Assembly (NCBI RefSeq): GCF_001824475.1
Contig: NZ_MHXN01000014.1
Coordinates: 221,854-285,853, forward strand
Origin: Phenylobacterium sp. RIFCSPHIGHO2_01_FULL_69_31
GTDB taxonomy: Bacteria > Pseudomonadota > Alphaproteobacteria > Caulobacterales > Caulobacteraceae
Length of the DNA stretch: 64,000 nucleotides
Direction: 5' to 3'
Shown here: piece by piece, positions 44,953-57,360 of the stretch
How positions within the stretch are numbered: the first letter of the stretch is position 1
Layout of the letters: each line of letters opens with the position of its first letter
Made by a program: the position numbers and the translations under genes
Notes under the pieces: generated by a model
What the model was told of the DNA's origin: nothing
The model's input: the letters and a program-made list of their open reading frames with translations, nothing else
The model's database searches: none

Positions 44953-46536
44953 GTGGCGCGATCCCGCTGGTATGCCCCAGTGACGGCGCTCCTGGGCGGC
45001 CTGGCCGCGGGGCTGGCGCATCCGCCGTTCGGCCTTGCGTTCGGCCTGTTGGGATTCAGCCTCGTCCTGTTGCGGCTGGAGACGGTGCAGGGCCCGAAGC
45101 CGCTGCGGCAGGCCTTCCTGATGGGCTGGCTGGCGGGCCTTGGCTATTTCGGTCTCTCCACGTGGTGGATCGGCGAACCCTTCCTCGTCGACGCGGCGAT
45201 CTACGGCTGGATGGCGCCGTTCGCGGTCGTGCTGATGGGCGGCGGGCTGGCCCTGTTCTGGGGACTTGCCGGCCTCGCCTATCGGGCGCTGCGGCCCCGC
45301 AGCGCGTGGAAGGTGCTGGTCTTCGCTGGGGTCTTCGCCGCTGCCGAATGGCTGCGCGGCCACATCCTGACCGGCTTCCCGTGGAACCTGGTGGGCGAGG
45401 CCTGGCGCGCCGGCAGCGCCCCGTCCCAGGCGGCGGCCGTGGTGGGCGTGTACGGGCTGACCTGGATCACCCTGGCCCTCGCCGCGACGCCGGCGACCCT
45501 GATGCTTTCGGTCCGACGCTCCGCGCAGGCGGCGATGCTTGTGGCAGCTGGCATCGGCCTGACGATCCTCTACGCGGGTGGCGCGGGCCGCCTCGCCGCC
45601 GCAGCGCGGACGACCTATGCGGCCGACGCGCCGGTAATCCGCGTGGTTCAGGCCAACATCGACCAGAAGGACAAGTGGAAGCCCGAAAACCTTGACCTGG
45701 TGTTCTCGGCCTACGAGGACCTGACCCGGCGGCCCGCCGCGCGGCCTCCCGACGTGGTGATCTGGCCGGAAGGCGCCCTGCCGGCGGTGATCGATGACCT
45801 GATCGCCGATGGCTCACCCTACGCGCCGCGCCTGCGCGATGCGGTGCGACCGGGGCAGATCCTGCTGATGGGCGCCAACCGGGCCGAGCCCGACGGCCGC
45901 GGCGCCTATCGCTACTTCAACACCTTGGTGGCGTTCCGGCGCGAGGACGCCGCGCTGCGTGTGGCGGGCTACTACGACAAGTTCCGGCTCGTGCCGTTCG
46001 GCGAGTTCATGCCGCTGGGCGATCTCGCCGGGCGTCTGGGAATCCGGGCCCTGGTCCACATGCCCGACGATTTCACCGCCGGGCCCCCGCCTCGTCCGCT
46101 GGTGGTGGAAGGCATGCCCGCGGTGCAGCCGCTGATCTGCTACGAAGCCCTGTTCCCGGGTCTTGGCGCCGGCGGGGAACGGCCGGCCTGGATCCTGAAT
46201 GTGTCGAACGACGCCTGGTTCGGCCGCACCAGCGGACCCTGGCAGCACCTCAACATCGCCAGCTATCGCGCCATCGAGCAGGGCTTGCCGATCGTACGCT
46301 CCACGCCGACCGGCGTCTCCGCGGTGATCGACCCGCAGGGGCGGATCGTCGCAGGCAAGATGCTCGGCCTGGGTCAGTTCGGGGTCATCGACGCGCGCCT
46401 GCCCGCGCCTGGCCCGCGGACGATCTACAGCCGGGTCGGGGATGCCGCCTTCGCAGGCTTGCTCGCCCTGTCCGCCGGCGCCTGGCTCGCCGGCCGTCGG
46501 CGGCGACCGCGCACACTCGCCGATCAGGGGACCTAG
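44953..46536 (+). CDS. lnt: Apolipoprotein N-acyltransferase
   Basis: 527 residues starting at GTG right after the corC stop. Six to seven N-terminal membrane helices, then a nitrilase-like domain with Glu in WPEGALPA, Lys in YDKFRLVPFGEFMP and Cys in LICYEALFPG, the Lnt triad. It adds the third acyl chain to lipoproteins in the inner membrane. A C-terminal membrane segment is followed by basic residues. Last gene of the miaB chain. Confidence 0.96.
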   Translation: MARSRWYAPVTALLGGLAAGLAHPPFGLAFGLLGFSLVLLRLETVQGPKPLRQAFLMGWLAGLGYFGLSTWWIGEPFLVDAAIYGWMAPFAVVLMGGGLALFWGLAGLAYRALRPRSAWKVLVFAGVFAAAEWLRGHILTGFPWNLVGEAWRAGSAPSQAAAVVGVYGLTWITLALAATPATLMLSVRRSAQAAMLVAAGIGLTILYAGGAGRLAAAARTTYAADAPVIRVVQANIDQKDKWKPENLDLVFSAYEDLTRRPAARPPDVVIWPEGALPAVIDDLIADGSPYAPRLRDAVRPGQILLMGANRAEPDGRGAYRYFNTLVAFRREDAALRVAGYYDKFRLVPFGEFMPLGDLAGRLGIRALVHMPDDFTAGPPPRPLVVEGMPAVQPLICYEALFPGLGAGGERPAWILNVSNDAWFGRTSGPWQHLNIASYRAIEQGLPIVRSTPTGVSAVIDPQGRIVAGKMLGLGQFGVIDARLPAPGPRTIYSRVGDAAFAGLLALSAGAWLAGRRRRPRTLADQGT

Positions 46537-46548
46537 CCTTGGCGCCAC

Positions 46549-46564
46549 ATAAGGATTTCTTTAT
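46549..46564. promoter_or_regulatory. Operator-like near-palindrome upstream of metK
   Basis: ATAAGGATTTCTTTAT: arms ATAAGGA and TCTTTAT differ from perfect dyad symmetry at one position. It is A/T-rich in a G/C-rich 88-base gap and lies 60 bases before metK. Its shape recalls operators of the ArsR-type SAM/SAH-responsive repressors (SahR/SamR) found before methionine-cycle genes in proteobacteria; that match is from memory. Confidence 0.5.
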
Positions 46565-46624
46565 AGGCGAGCGACCTACTTGCCGGCCGTCATCCATGCC
46601 GCGTCCTTCTCCGGAGCCTAGCCC

Positions 46625-47845
46625 TTGAGCCGTTCCAGCTACATCTTCACCAGCGAAAGCGTGTCCGAGGGTCATCCCGACAAGGTGGCCGACCGCATCT
46701 CGGACACCGTCGTCGACGCGTTCCTCAGCGTCGAGCCGCAGGCCCGGGTGGCGTGCGAGACCCTGGTGACCACCAACCGGATCGTGCTGGCCGGCGAAGT
46801 CCGCGCGGGCAAGCCGGGCGCCTCCAAGGCCGAGAACAAGGCCCTGACCAAGGAAATCGTGAAGTCGCTGGAGCCCAAGGTCCGCGCCGCGATCAAGGAC
46901 ATCGGCTACGAGCAGAAGGGCTTCCACTGGAACAAGGCGAAGTACGCCTGCCACCTGCACGAACAGTCGGCCCACATCGCCCAGGGCGTCGACGCCTCCG
47001 ACAAGAAGGACGAAGGCGCGGGCGACCAGGGGATCATGTTCGGCTACGCCTGCGACGAGACGCCGGCGCTGATGCCGGCGACCCTGCAGTACAGCCACGA
47101 CATCCTGCGGAAGCTGGCCGAAGTCCGCCACTCGGGCGAGTGCGCGGTGCTCGAGCCGGACGCCAAGAGCCAGGTCACGGTGCGGTATGAGGACGGCCGG
47201 CCGGTCGAGATCCTGCAGATCGTGGTCTCGACCCAGCACAAGAAGCGCATGGGCCTGCACATCGCCACGCCGAAGCGCCTGGAAGGCGTGATCAAGCCTT
47301 ACGTCGAGAGCGTCATCCCGGCCGGCCTGATCACCAAGAAGACCAAGTGGCACATCAATCCGACCGGCCGTTTCGAGATCGGCGGGCCGGACGGCGACGC
47401 GGGCCTGACCGGCCGTAAGATCATCGTCGACACCTACGGCGGCGCCAGCCCGCACGGCGGCGGCGCCTTCTCGGGCAAGGACCCGACCAAGGTCGACCGC
47501 TCCGCCGCCTACGCCTGCCGCTACCTGGCCAAGAACGTCGTCGCCGCGGGCCTGGCGCGGAAGTGCACGATCCAGATCAGCTACGCCATTGGCGTGGCCA
47601 ATCCGCTGAGCTTCTACGTCGATCTGCACGGCACGGGCGAAGTCGACCCGGCGAAGCTGGAACTGGCCCTGCCGCAGATGATCGGCGGCGCCACGCCGCG
47701 GGCGATCCGCGAGCACCTGCAGCTGAACCGTCCGATCTACGCGCGGACGGCCGCCTACGGCCACTTCGGTCGCCAGCCCGACAACGAAGGCGGCTTCTCC
47801 TGGGAGAAGACCGACCTGACCGAGCAATTGAAGTCGCTGGCCTGA
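46625..47845 (+). CDS. metK: S-adenosylmethionine synthetase
   Basis: 406 residues starting at TTG with GGAG 8 bases upstream. Makes SAM from ATP and methionine. Motifs: [35 protein letters not shown], the P loop [16 protein letters not shown]. The insert [20 protein letters not shown] is typical of the alphaproteobacterial subgroup. Followed with a TGATG overlap by the DUF1232 gene and then trmB. Confidence 0.97.
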   Translation: MSRSSYIFTSESVSEGHPDKVADRISDTVVDAFLSVEPQARVACETLVTTNRIVLAGEVRAGKPGASKAENKALTKEIVKSLEPKVRAAIKDIGYEQKGFHWNKAKYACHLHEQSAHIAQGVDASDKKDEGAGDQGIMFGYACDETPALMPATLQYSHDILRKLAEVRHSGECAVLEPDAKSQVTVRYEDGRPVEILQIVVSTQHKKRMGLHIATPKRLEGVIKPYVESVIPAGLITKKTKWHINPTGRFEIGGPDGDAGLTGRKIIVDTYGGASPHGGGAFSGKDPTKVDRSAAYACRYLAKNVVAAGLARKCTIQISYAIGVANPLSFYVDLHGTGEVDPAKLELALPQMIGGATPRAIREHLQLNRPIYARTAAYGHFGRQPDNEGGFSWEKTDLTEQLKSLA

Positions 47846-48216
47846 TGGGCCTGCGGGCCTGGGCGTTCGCGCTGAAGCGTGACGCCCACGCCGTCTGGCT
47901 CGCGGCCCGAGATCCGCGGACGCCCTGGTACGCCAAGGCCGTCGCGATCGTCGTGGCGGCTTACGCGTTCTCGCCTATCGACCTCATCCCCGACTTCGTG
48001 CCCGTGCTCGGCTACCTCGACGATCTCATCCTGGTTCCGGCCGGTCTCTGGCTGGCGCTTCGGTTGATCCCGGCCGAGGTGCTCGCCGCGCATCGCAAAG
48101 AGGCGGAGGCGGCCGCGAGACGCCCGATCAGCAAAGCTGCGGCGATCGCCGTCGGGCTCGTCTGGGTCGGGCTTTCGGCGGCTGTCGCTATCGCGATCGT
48201 CGACGCTCTGCGCTAG
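47845..48216 (+). CDS. YkvA family (DUF1232) membrane protein
   Basis: 123 residues; the ATG overlaps the metK stop. The DUF1232 core is [20 protein letters not shown] followed by [15 protein letters not shown], with two membrane segments; a third hydrophobic segment lies near the C terminus ([20 protein letters not shown]). Function unknown. trmB starts 9 bases downstream, so all three genes form one operon. Confidence 0.88.
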   Translation: MGLRAWAFALKRDAHAVWLAARDPRTPWYAKAVAIVVAAYAFSPIDLIPDFVPVLGYLDDLILVPAGLWLALRLIPAEVLAAHRKEAEAAARRPISKAAAIAVGLVWVGLSAAVAIAIVDALR

Positions 48217-48225
48217 AGCCTGCGG

Positions 48226-48900
48226 ATGTCCGACCACCACCCGCCGCTCCGCTCGTTCGGCCGTCTGAAGTCGCGGCCGATCAAGCCGCGCCAGGCCGCG
48301 CTGATGGAGGCGCGCCTGCCCAGCCTACGCGTCCCGGCGGGCCCCATCGCGCCGGCGGCGCTGATGCCCGGCGCCCGGGAGGCTTGGCTGGAGATCGGCT
48401 TCGGCGGCGGCGAACACATGGCGGCCCAGGCCGGGCGCGCGCCGGACGTCCTGATCATCGGCGCCGAGCCCTTCGTGAACGGGGTCGCCAGCGCGGTGCG
48501 CCACATCGACGAGCAGGGTCTGGAGAATGTCCGGCTGCATGACGGCGACGTGCGCGATCTCATCGCCAGGCTGCCCGACGCCAGCCTGGCGCGGGTCTTC
48601 ATCCTGTTTCCAGATCCTTGGCCCAAGACCCGCCAGCAGAAGCGACGCCTCGTGCAGCCGGAGCTGGTGAGCGAGCTCGCCCGGACCCTGCGCCCTGGCG
48701 GGCGGCTGCGCTTCGCCAGCGACGTGGCGAGCTACGTGGACCAGGCCCTTGAGCGCTTCCTCGCCCATCCGGCCTTCGCCTGGACGGCGGGGCGTGCGGA
48801 CGACTGGCGGATCCCGCCGGCCGACCACATCACCACCCGCTACGAGGAGAAGCGCCTGGGCGATTGCGCGCCGGTCTTCCTCGACTTCGCCCGCAATTAG
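48226..48900 (+). CDS. trmB: tRNA (guanine-46-N7)-methyltransferase TrmB
   Basis: 224 residues. SAM site WLEIGFGGGEHM (about 54-65), then IGAEPFVNGVASAV, the conserved ILFPDPWPKTRQQKRRLVQP and a C-terminal DHITTRYEEKRL. Modifies G46 of tRNAs. Its product needs SAM made by the first gene of the operon. The stop overlaps that of the convergent ppa gene. Confidence 0.96.
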   Translation: MSDHHPPLRSFGRLKSRPIKPRQAALMEARLPSLRVPAGPIAPAALMPGAREAWLEIGFGGGEHMAAQAGRAPDVLIIGAEPFVNGVASAVRHIDEQGLENVRLHDGDVRDLIARLPDASLARVFILFPDPWPKTRQQKRRLVQPELVSELARTLRPGGRLRFASDVASYVDQALERFLAHPAFAWTAGRADDWRIPPADHITTRYEEKRLGDCAPVFLDFARN

Positions 48901-49436
48901 CCGGCGTTGGCGACCCGGTAGGCTTCGATTGACTGGCGGATCAGTTCGCCGGCCTCTTCCGGATCGGCCCAGCGGACGATCTCGACGCTCTTGCCCTTCT
49001 CCAGGTCCTTGTAGTGCTTGAAGAAGTGGGCGATCTGCTCGGTCAGGATGGCCGGCAGCGACCGCCAGCTGTCCACGCCCGCGTAGAAGGGGTGCAGCGC
49101 GTCCACCGGCACGGCCAGGACCTTTTCGTCGCCACCCGCCTCGTCGCGCATGATCAGGGCGCCCACCGGCCGCGCGCGGATGATCGCGCCCGGCACCACC
49201 GGCGTCGGGCCCACCACGATGATGTCCATCGGGTCGCCATCGTCGGCCAGGGTGTGCGGGATGAAGCCGTAGTTGCCCGGGTAGAACATCGCTGTGTGCA
49301 GGAAGCGGTCGACGAAGATCGCGCCGCTTTCCTTGTCGATCTCGTACTTCACCGGTTCGCCGCCCTGCGGGATCTCGATGAGAGCGTTGACGTCGTACGG
49401 CGGGTTCTTGCCGACGGGAATCTTGGAGAGGTCCAT
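48897..49436 (-). CDS. ppa: Inorganic pyrophosphatase
   Basis: 179 residues from the ATG at 49436 (MDLSKIPVGKNPP), normal for hexameric family I enzymes. Active-site stretch DDGDPMDIIV, with VKYEIDKESGAIFVDRFLHT and YPGNYGFIPHTLADD; KHYKDLEKGKSVEI near the end. Hydrolyses pyrophosphate from biosynthesis. Divergent from rimP. Confidence 0.97.
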   Translation of the reverse strand: MDLSKIPVGKNPPYDVNALIEIPQGGEPVKYEIDKESGAIFVDRFLHTAMFYPGNYGFIPHTLADDGDPMDIIVVGPTPVVPGAIIRARPVGALIMRDEAGGDEKVLAVPVDALHPFYAGVDSWRSLPAILTEQIAHFFKHYKDLEKGKSVEIVRWADPEEAGELIRQSIEAYRVANAG

Positions 49437-49527
49437 GGGAGGATGGTCTTTCGCGAGACACACAAAGGAAGGCGCGCTCTGTGGCCCATCCGGCGGCGCG
49501 AGGGAAGGGGGACGAGTCGCAATAGGG

Positions 49528-49556
49528 CTGACAAGTCCCTGATCGCCGGCTATATA
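49528..49556 (+). promoter_or_regulatory. Strong promoter-like sequence for the rimP-nusA-infB operon
   Basis: CTGACA (49528-49533), 17-base spacer, TATATA (49551-49556). Match to the housekeeping consensus is unusually good for this G/C-rich genome. Predicted start is near 49563, giving a leader of about 86 bases before rimP. Confidence 0.6.
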
Positions 49557-49583
49557 TCCCTCAACATCGTCCGTTAGCGCTGT

Positions 49584-49634
49584 ATGGCGCCTACGAGCGG
49601 CGGGCTCCGGCCCGGCCGCTTTTTTCTTTACTAG
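49584..49634 (+). CDS. Possible 16-residue leader peptide spanning the rimP leader terminator
   Basis: ATG at 49584, sixteen codons ([16 protein letters not shown]) and TAG at 49632-49634, in the rimP leader. The frame runs through the terminator stem and its T run and ends 14 bases before the rimP ATG. No clear ribosome site precedes it, so translation is uncertain; if translated it could couple ribosome position to terminator folding. Confidence 0.3.
   Translation: MAPTSGGLRPGRFFLY
49596..49629 (+). terminator. Intrinsic terminator/attenuator in the rimP leader
   Basis: AGCGGC-GGGC (49596-49605), TCCG loop, GCCC-G-GCCGCT (to 49620) form a 10-bp stem with one bulge, directly followed by TTTTTTCTTT. 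It lies between the promoter and rimP, and ppa is on the other strand, so it can only act on the rimP leader. It implies attenuation or a short RNA of about 60 bases. Confidence 0.7.
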
Positions 49635-49648
49635 GGCCCAGGCTTGGC

Positions 49649-50191
49649 ATGCGCGGGAAGACCGCTGAGGATCTGAAACTTCTGGAGCTGCTCGACCCCG
49701 TGGCCGAGGCGGCGGGCTATGCCATCGTCCGCCTGCGCCTGATGGGTGGGAACGAGCGCCGGAAGCTGCAGATCATGGCCGAGCGCCCCTCCGATGGCGA
49801 CATGAACGTCGAGGATTGCGCACGCCTCAGCCGCGCCGTCTCCGAGGTCATGGACGCCGCTGACCCGATCAGCGGGGAGTATCTGCTGGAGGTGTCGTCG
49901 CCGGGGATCGACCGGCCCCTGACCCGCCTGTCCGACTTCGAGGCCCACGAGGGCTTCGAGGTGAAGATCGAACTGGACCGGCTGGCCGAGGGGCGCAAGC
50001 GTTTCCGCGGCGTGCTGGCCGGGATCGAAGGCGACCAGGTCGGAATCGACCTGGAGGGGGAGGAGGCCACGGCCATGATCCCCTTCGCCTGGATCGTCGA
50101 GGCCAAGCTGGTGCTGAACGACGAACTCATGAAGCGGGGGGCCGCCAGCCGCGCCGCCCGCCTCGCATCCGAACAACAGACGACCGAGTAG
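49649..50191 (+). CDS. rimP: Ribosome maturation factor RimP
   Basis: 180 residues. KH-like N-terminal domain ([52 protein letters not shown]) and Sm-like C-terminal domain ([20 protein letters not shown]). Assists 30S assembly. nusA follows after 13 bases. Transcribed through the terminator-like leader. Confidence 0.96.
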   Translation: MRGKTAEDLKLLELLDPVAEAAGYAIVRLRLMGGNERRKLQIMAERPSDGDMNVEDCARLSRAVSEVMDAADPISGEYLLEVSSPGIDRPLTRLSDFEAHEGFEVKIELDRLAEGRKRFRGVLAGIEGDQVGIDLEGEEATAMIPFAWIVEAKLVLNDELMKRGAASRAARLASEQQTTE

Positions 50192-50204
50192 AGGGAAGAA
50201 CCCC

Positions 50205-51923
50205 ATGAGCCTGACCGGCATTTCGGCCAACCGGCTTGAACTCCTGCAGATCGCCGAAGCGGTGGCCCGCGAGAAGTCGATCGACAAGGAGATCGTCATC
50301 GAGGCGATCGAAGAGGCGATCCAGAAGGGCGCCCGCTCGCGCTACGGCGCCGAGCACGACATCCGCGTCCACATCGATCCGAAGACCGGCGAGACGACGA
50401 TCAAGCGCGTGGTGACCGTCGTGTCCGACGACGCCGTGTTCGGCGGCGGGGTCGACGAAGAGGGCAATGAGCTGCCGGTCGAAGAGCCGCCGGGCATCCT
50501 GCGCCTGGCCGACGCCAAGCGCCGCGACAAGGATGCGGTGGTCGGCAAGACCTACGAGGAACTGCTGCCGCCCTTCGAGTTCGGCCGCGTGCAGACCCAG
50601 ATGGCCCGCCAGGTTGTGATGGGTAAGGTCCGCGACGCCGAGCGCGAGCGCCAGTACGAAGAGTACAAGGACCGTGTGGGTGAGATCGTCAACGGCACGG
50701 TCAAGCGCGTCGAATACGGCAACGTGGTCGTCGACCTGGGCCGCGGCGAAGGCATCATGCGGCGCGACCAGTCGATCCCGCGCGAGAACTTCAATATCGG
50801 CGACCGGATCCGCTGCTACATCTACGACGTCCGCCGCGAGACCAAGGGCCCGCAAATCCTGCTGAGCCGCGCCCATGGCGGCTTCATGGCCAAGCTGTTC
50901 GCCCAGGAAGTGCCGGAAGTGTACGACGGGGTCATCGAGATCCGGGCCGTGGCCCGCGACCCGGGCAGCCGCGCCAAGATGGCGGTCATCTCCAACGACA
51001 GCTCCATCGACCCCGTCGGCGCCTGCGTCGGCATGCGCGGCAGCCGCGTGCAGGCGGTGGTGGCCGAGCTGCAGGGCGAGAAGATCGACATCATCCAGTG
51101 GAGCCAGGACGAGGCGACCTTCATCGTCAACGCCCTGGCGCCGGCCGAAGTCTCCAAGGTCGTGATGGACGAGGAGGACGAGCGGGTCGAAGTGGTGGTG
51201 CCCGACGAGCAGCTGTCGCTGGCCATCGGCCGCCGCGGCCAGAACGTCCGCCTGGCCTCCCAGCTGACCGGCTGGCAGATCGACATCATGACCGAGAGCC
51301 AGGAAAGCGAGCGTCGCCAGCGCGAGTTCGCCGAGCGCACGGCCCTCTTCCAGGAAGCCCTGGACGTGGACGAGGTCATCGCCCAGCTGCTGGTCACCGA
51401 GGGTTTCGCCTCGGTCGAGGACGTGGCCTACGTCGATGTCTCGGAGATCGCCTCGATCGAGGGCTTCGATGAGGACACCGGCGCCGAGATCCAGGCCCGC
51501 GCCCAGGAGTATCTGGACAAGGAAGCCGCCGAGTACGACGCCAAGCGCAAGGAGCTGGGGGTCGAGGACAGCCTGCTCGAGATCGAAGGGATCACCCTGC
51601 CGATGGCCGTGGCCCTCGGCCAGGGCGACGTGAAGACCATCGAGGACCTGGCCGGCCTGGTGCCGGACGATCTGCGCGGCTGGTTCGAGAGCAAGAACGG
51701 CGAGCGTGTGCGCGAGCCCGGCATCCTGGAGAGCTTCAACCTGGAGCCGGCCGACGCCGAGCTGCTGATCATGCGCGCCCGGATCGCCATGGGCTGGGTC
51801 GAGGCTCCCCCGGAGCCGGAGCCTGTCGAGGAAGAGGTCGCGGCTGAGGCCGACGGCGAAGCCGAACCCAGCGACGAAGCGTTCGCCGAGGCCGAAATGG
51901 CCGGCGAAGCGCGCGACGCGTAA
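50205..51923 (+). CDS. nusA: Transcription termination/antitermination factor NusA
   Basis: 572 residues. N-terminal RNA-polymerase-binding domain, S1 domain ([20 protein letters not shown], about 135-200), two KH domains ([40 protein letters not shown]), then two helix-hairpin-helix acidic repeats and a Glu/Ala/Asp-rich tail ([16 protein letters not shown]). Controls pausing, termination and rRNA antitermination. Confidence 0.97.
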   Translation: MSLTGISANRLELLQIAEAVAREKSIDKEIVIEAIEEAIQKGARSRYGAEHDIRVHIDPKTGETTIKRVVTVVSDDAVFGGGVDEEGNELPVEEPPGILRLADAKRRDKDAVVGKTYEELLPPFEFGRVQTQMARQVVMGKVRDAERERQYEEYKDRVGEIVNGTVKRVEYGNVVVDLGRGEGIMRRDQSIPRENFNIGDRIRCYIYDVRRETKGPQILLSRAHGGFMAKLFAQEVPEVYDGVIEIRAVARDPGSRAKMAVISNDSSIDPVGACVGMRGSRVQAVVAELQGEKIDIIQWSQDEATFIVNALAPAEVSKVVMDEEDERVEVVVPDEQLSLAIGRRGQNVRLASQLTGWQIDIMTESQESERRQREFAERTALFQEALDVDEVIAQLLVTEGFASVEDVAYVDVSEIASIEGFDEDTGAEIQARAQEYLDKEAAEYDAKRKELGVEDSLLEIEGITLPMAVALGQGDVKTIEDLAGLVPDDLRGWFESKNGERVREPGILESFNLEPADAELLIMRARIAMGWVEAPPEPEPVEEEVAAEADGEAEPSDEAFAEAEMAGEARDA

Positions 51924-51943
51924 GGTCGGTGAGGTGACCCGTC

Positions 51944-52609
51944 GTGGAGACATCCGCCGCTAGGCCCCATCCCACCCTCGCCGCGGCGTCGCGCGAACGG
52001 CGCGACATCGTGTCCGGCGAGGTGATGGAAGAGGCGCGGCTGATCCGCTTCGTGACGGGCCCCGACGGCCAGGCGGTCCCCGACCTGGCGCGCAAACTGC
52101 CCGGCCGCGGCATGTGGGTGGCGGCCGACCGCGCTTCGGTGACGGCGGCCGCGAAAAAGGGCCTATTCGCGCGGGCCGCCAAGGCCAAGGTCGCGGCGCC
52201 GCCCGACCTGGCCGATCAGGTCGAAGCCCTGCTGCGGGTCCGGCTTTTGTCGGGCCTGGGGCTTGCGCGCCGCGCCGGCGACCTTACCTCCGGGTTCGAG
52301 AAAGTTTCCTCCGCCATTTCGTCGGGCAAGGCCGCCTGGCTGATCGAAGCGACCGACGGCGCGGCCGATGGGCGGCGCAAGATCATGGCGCTGGCCCGCA
52401 AAGCTTCCCCGGCCCCCGGCGTGGTGGGCGTCTTCGGCGCCGCCGAATTGGGTTTGGCCTTAGGGCTGGAGAATGTGATACACACCGCCTTCCTTGCGGG
52501 GCGAGCCGCCGAGCGTTGGGCCGAAGATGTCCGACGCCTGGCGGGGTTCAGTCCGCTCCTTCCTGAGGATTGGCGCGAGGAGCCTGTCGAGGCCAAGCGG
52601 GAGCCATGA
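51944..52609 (+). CDS. YlxR-L7Ae fusion RNA-binding protein
   Basis: 221 residues from a GTG. Residues about 15-90 are the YlxR/DUF448 domain (RERRDIVSGEVMEEARLIRF, DLARKLPGRGMWV); about 105-190 are an L7Ae/L30e-like domain (GLARRAGDLTSGFEKVSSAI, ALGLENVIHTAFLAG). The fusion replaces the separate ylxR and ylxQ genes of Gram-positives. It sits between nusA and infB and probably binds ribosomal or operon RNA. Confidence 0.9.
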   Translation: METSAARPHPTLAAASRERRDIVSGEVMEEARLIRFVTGPDGQAVPDLARKLPGRGMWVAADRASVTAAAKKGLFARAAKAKVAAPPDLADQVEALLRVRLLSGLGLARRAGDLTSGFEKVSSAISSGKAAWLIEATDGAADGRRKIMALARKASPAPGVVGVFGAAELGLALGLENVIHTAFLAGRAAERWAEDVRRLAGFSPLLPEDWREEPVEAKREP

Positions 52610-52693
52610 GGCTTTCCGCCTCTCCTCGTTTGAGGCAGGCGACGTTTTGAGATGGATGACCGGGATCCGCCCGGGGCTGAGTAAAGCGAGCGA

Positions 52694-55657
<2,964 letters not shown>

Positions 55658-55685
55658 CGTCCGCTTTGTCGTCAGCGCAGTTGCG

Positions 55686-55716
55686 AAGGCCTCCTCCGGA
55701 AACGGGGGAGGCCTTT
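55686..55716 (+). terminator. Intrinsic terminator after infB
   Basis: AAGGCCTCCTCCG, loop GAAAC, GGGGGAGGCCTT followed by TT: a strong stem 30 bases after the infB stop. The A run on the left makes it look bidirectional. Confidence 0.85.
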
Positions 55717-55842
55717 TCGTCGGTTGCTTGCCGGCCGTTCTGGACGCGCGGGCGCCGAGGGCCCGTCTGGACCGTTCATGCGCGGTTCGGAATCGACATG
55801 GGATGAGGGCGCCAAGGCGCAGCCTGTAACCTGGAGAATGAC

Positions 55843-56346
55843 ATGCGCGCGTTCCTGATCGCTCTGATGGCCCTCACCCTGTCCGCCTGCGCGACGGTGC
55901 AGAAGCTCGACGCGGCCGGTGACGTCCATGCGCTGCTGATCTCGATCCGCGATGGCGATGCCGCCACCTTCGAGACGCTGGTGGACCGTCCGGCCCTGAA
56001 GCGCGAGATCCAGCAGCGGCTGGTGGCGGAGGCGTCCAGGGACGGGCGCGTGCCCATGGGCCTGGCCGCCATCCTGGCGCCGGGCCTGGCCGAACTGGCC
56101 GGCGAGGCGCTGGTGCAGCCCGGCGTCTTCCGCGCGGTGGCCGACTATTACGGCTATCGGCCCGACATGAAGATCCCCGGGCCGATCGGCATCTCGACCA
56201 TGCTGCGCGAGCTGCCGGACAGTCGCGTCTGCGCGGTGACCAAGAAGGACGGGCCCTGCCTGCTGATCTTCGCCAAGGCGCCGGACGGCCGCTGGAAGCT
56301 GTCGGGCTTCGAGGGCGACCTTTCGATGCTGCGCCTCAAGCGCTGA
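55843..56346 (+). CDS. DUF2939 lipoprotein
   Basis: 167 residues. Signal peptide with lipobox (MRAFLIALMALTLSAC, Cys16). The mature part holds the DUF2939 pattern (IRDGDAATFETLVDRPALKR, then FEGDLSMLRLKR at the end). Probably periplasmic, anchored to a membrane. Function unknown. It lies between infB and rbfA, which are usually adjacent. Confidence 0.85.
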   Translation: MRAFLIALMALTLSACATVQKLDAAGDVHALLISIRDGDAATFETLVDRPALKREIQQRLVAEASRDGRVPMGLAAILAPGLAELAGEALVQPGVFRAVADYYGYRPDMKIPGPIGISTMLRELPDSRVCAVTKKDGPCLLIFAKAPDGRWKLSGFEGDLSMLRLKR

Positions 56347-56375
56347 TCGGCTTAAGCTCCCTCCGAACAGGGGGG

Positions 56376-57164
56376 ATGGGCATGGGGCACGACGACGCGC
56401 TGGCCGCGTACGACAAGTTCGACTTCACCCACGCTGGGCGAACCTATCCCGTCTATCGCCGCGGTTCCGGGCCGGCGGTGATCGTGATGCATGAGATGCC
56501 GGGTCTGCACCCCCTGGTGGTCCGCTTCGCCGACCGGGTGGCCGAGGCGGGGATGACCGTCTTCTGCCCAAGCCTCTTCGGCACGCCGGGCAAGCCGGTC
56601 AGCCGAGGCTACACCCTGGCGACGGCGCTGGGCGTGCTGTGCATCCGGCGCGAATTCTACGTCTGGCGAGGCGACCGCTCGAGCCCGGTGGCCGACTGGC
56701 TGCGGGCGCTGTCGCGCAAGGCCCATGCGGAGTGCGGCGGCAAGGGCGTGGGTGCGGTCGGCATGTGCTTCACCGGTGGCTTCGCCCTGGCGATGATGAC
56801 CGATCCGTCGATGGTTGCGCCCGTGCTGTCGCAGCCGTCCCTGCCGATCAGCAAAAAGGGCGCGGCGCAGATTGGCGTGTCCCCGCAGGAGCTGTCGTGC
56901 GTGAAAGGCCGACTGGCGGGCGAGGACCTGTCGGTGCTGGGCCTGCGGTTTAAGAGCGACAAGCTGGTCCCGGACGCGCGCTTCGAGACCTATCGCCGCG
57001 AGCTGGGCGACCGCTTTGAAGCCATCGAACTCGAGGACGAGGACGCCGCGCCGGCGATCATCCCGCCACACTCGGTCCTGACGCTGCACCTGAAGGAGGA
57101 TGGCCCGACGAAGGCCGCCGAACAGCGGGTGATCGCGTTCTTCAAGGAGAGGACGGGGGCGTGA
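56376..57164 (+). CDS. Dienelactone hydrolase family protein
   Basis: 262 residues from ATG 56376 after a G run (a second ATG is at 56382). Alpha/beta hydrolase with a Cys nucleophile in GMCFTGGFAL, the dienelactone hydrolase signature, MHEMPGLHPLV near the oxyanion hole and an acid/His pair in the last third (RFKSDKLVPDARF; IPPHSVL). Possibly an aromatic-degradation or general carboxyl-ester enzyme; no pathway genes are near. Confidence 0.85.
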   Translation: MGMGHDDALAAYDKFDFTHAGRTYPVYRRGSGPAVIVMHEMPGLHPLVVRFADRVAEAGMTVFCPSLFGTPGKPVSRGYTLATALGVLCIRREFYVWRGDRSSPVADWLRALSRKAHAECGGKGVGAVGMCFTGGFALAMMTDPSMVAPVLSQPSLPISKKGAAQIGVSPQELSCVKGRLAGEDLSVLGLRFKSDKLVPDARFETYRRELGDRFEAIELEDEDAAPAIIPPHSVLTLHLKEDGPTKAAEQRVIAFFKERTGA

Positions 57165-57191
57165 ACCCCCGCCCCCTCGCTGCGCTCGGGA

Positions 57192-57322
57192 CCTCCCCAG
57201 GAGGGGGAGGATCTCACGCCGTAGATGCTCCCCTTTCGGGAGAGCTCGCGAAGCGATCGGGGGGCGCCGCGCTGGACAATCGGACGGCGCGCGACTAGAA
57301 GCCCGCGCTTTCCTGCGCGGGC
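57192..57322. repeat. Hairpin-rich intergenic stretch before rbfA
   Basis: CCTCCCC-AGGAG-GGGGAGG (57192-57210), an imperfect GCTCCC/GGGAGAGC pair (57228-57246) and a perfect GCCCGCGC-TTTCCT-GCGCGGGC (57301-57322). No open frame of interest. The first element resembles the hairpin after dnaN (23710). The last may end the hydrolase transcript or shape the rbfA leader. Confidence 0.45.
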
Positions 57323-57360
57323 GTCCGATCCGCCCGGCAGGGTTGCGAAGGCTGATCCCC

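Noticed and set aside
46537..46624. SAM riboswitch before metK
   Set aside because: No SAM-II or other SAM-aptamer core was recognised in this 88-base gap; the A/T-rich dyad looks like a protein operator instead.
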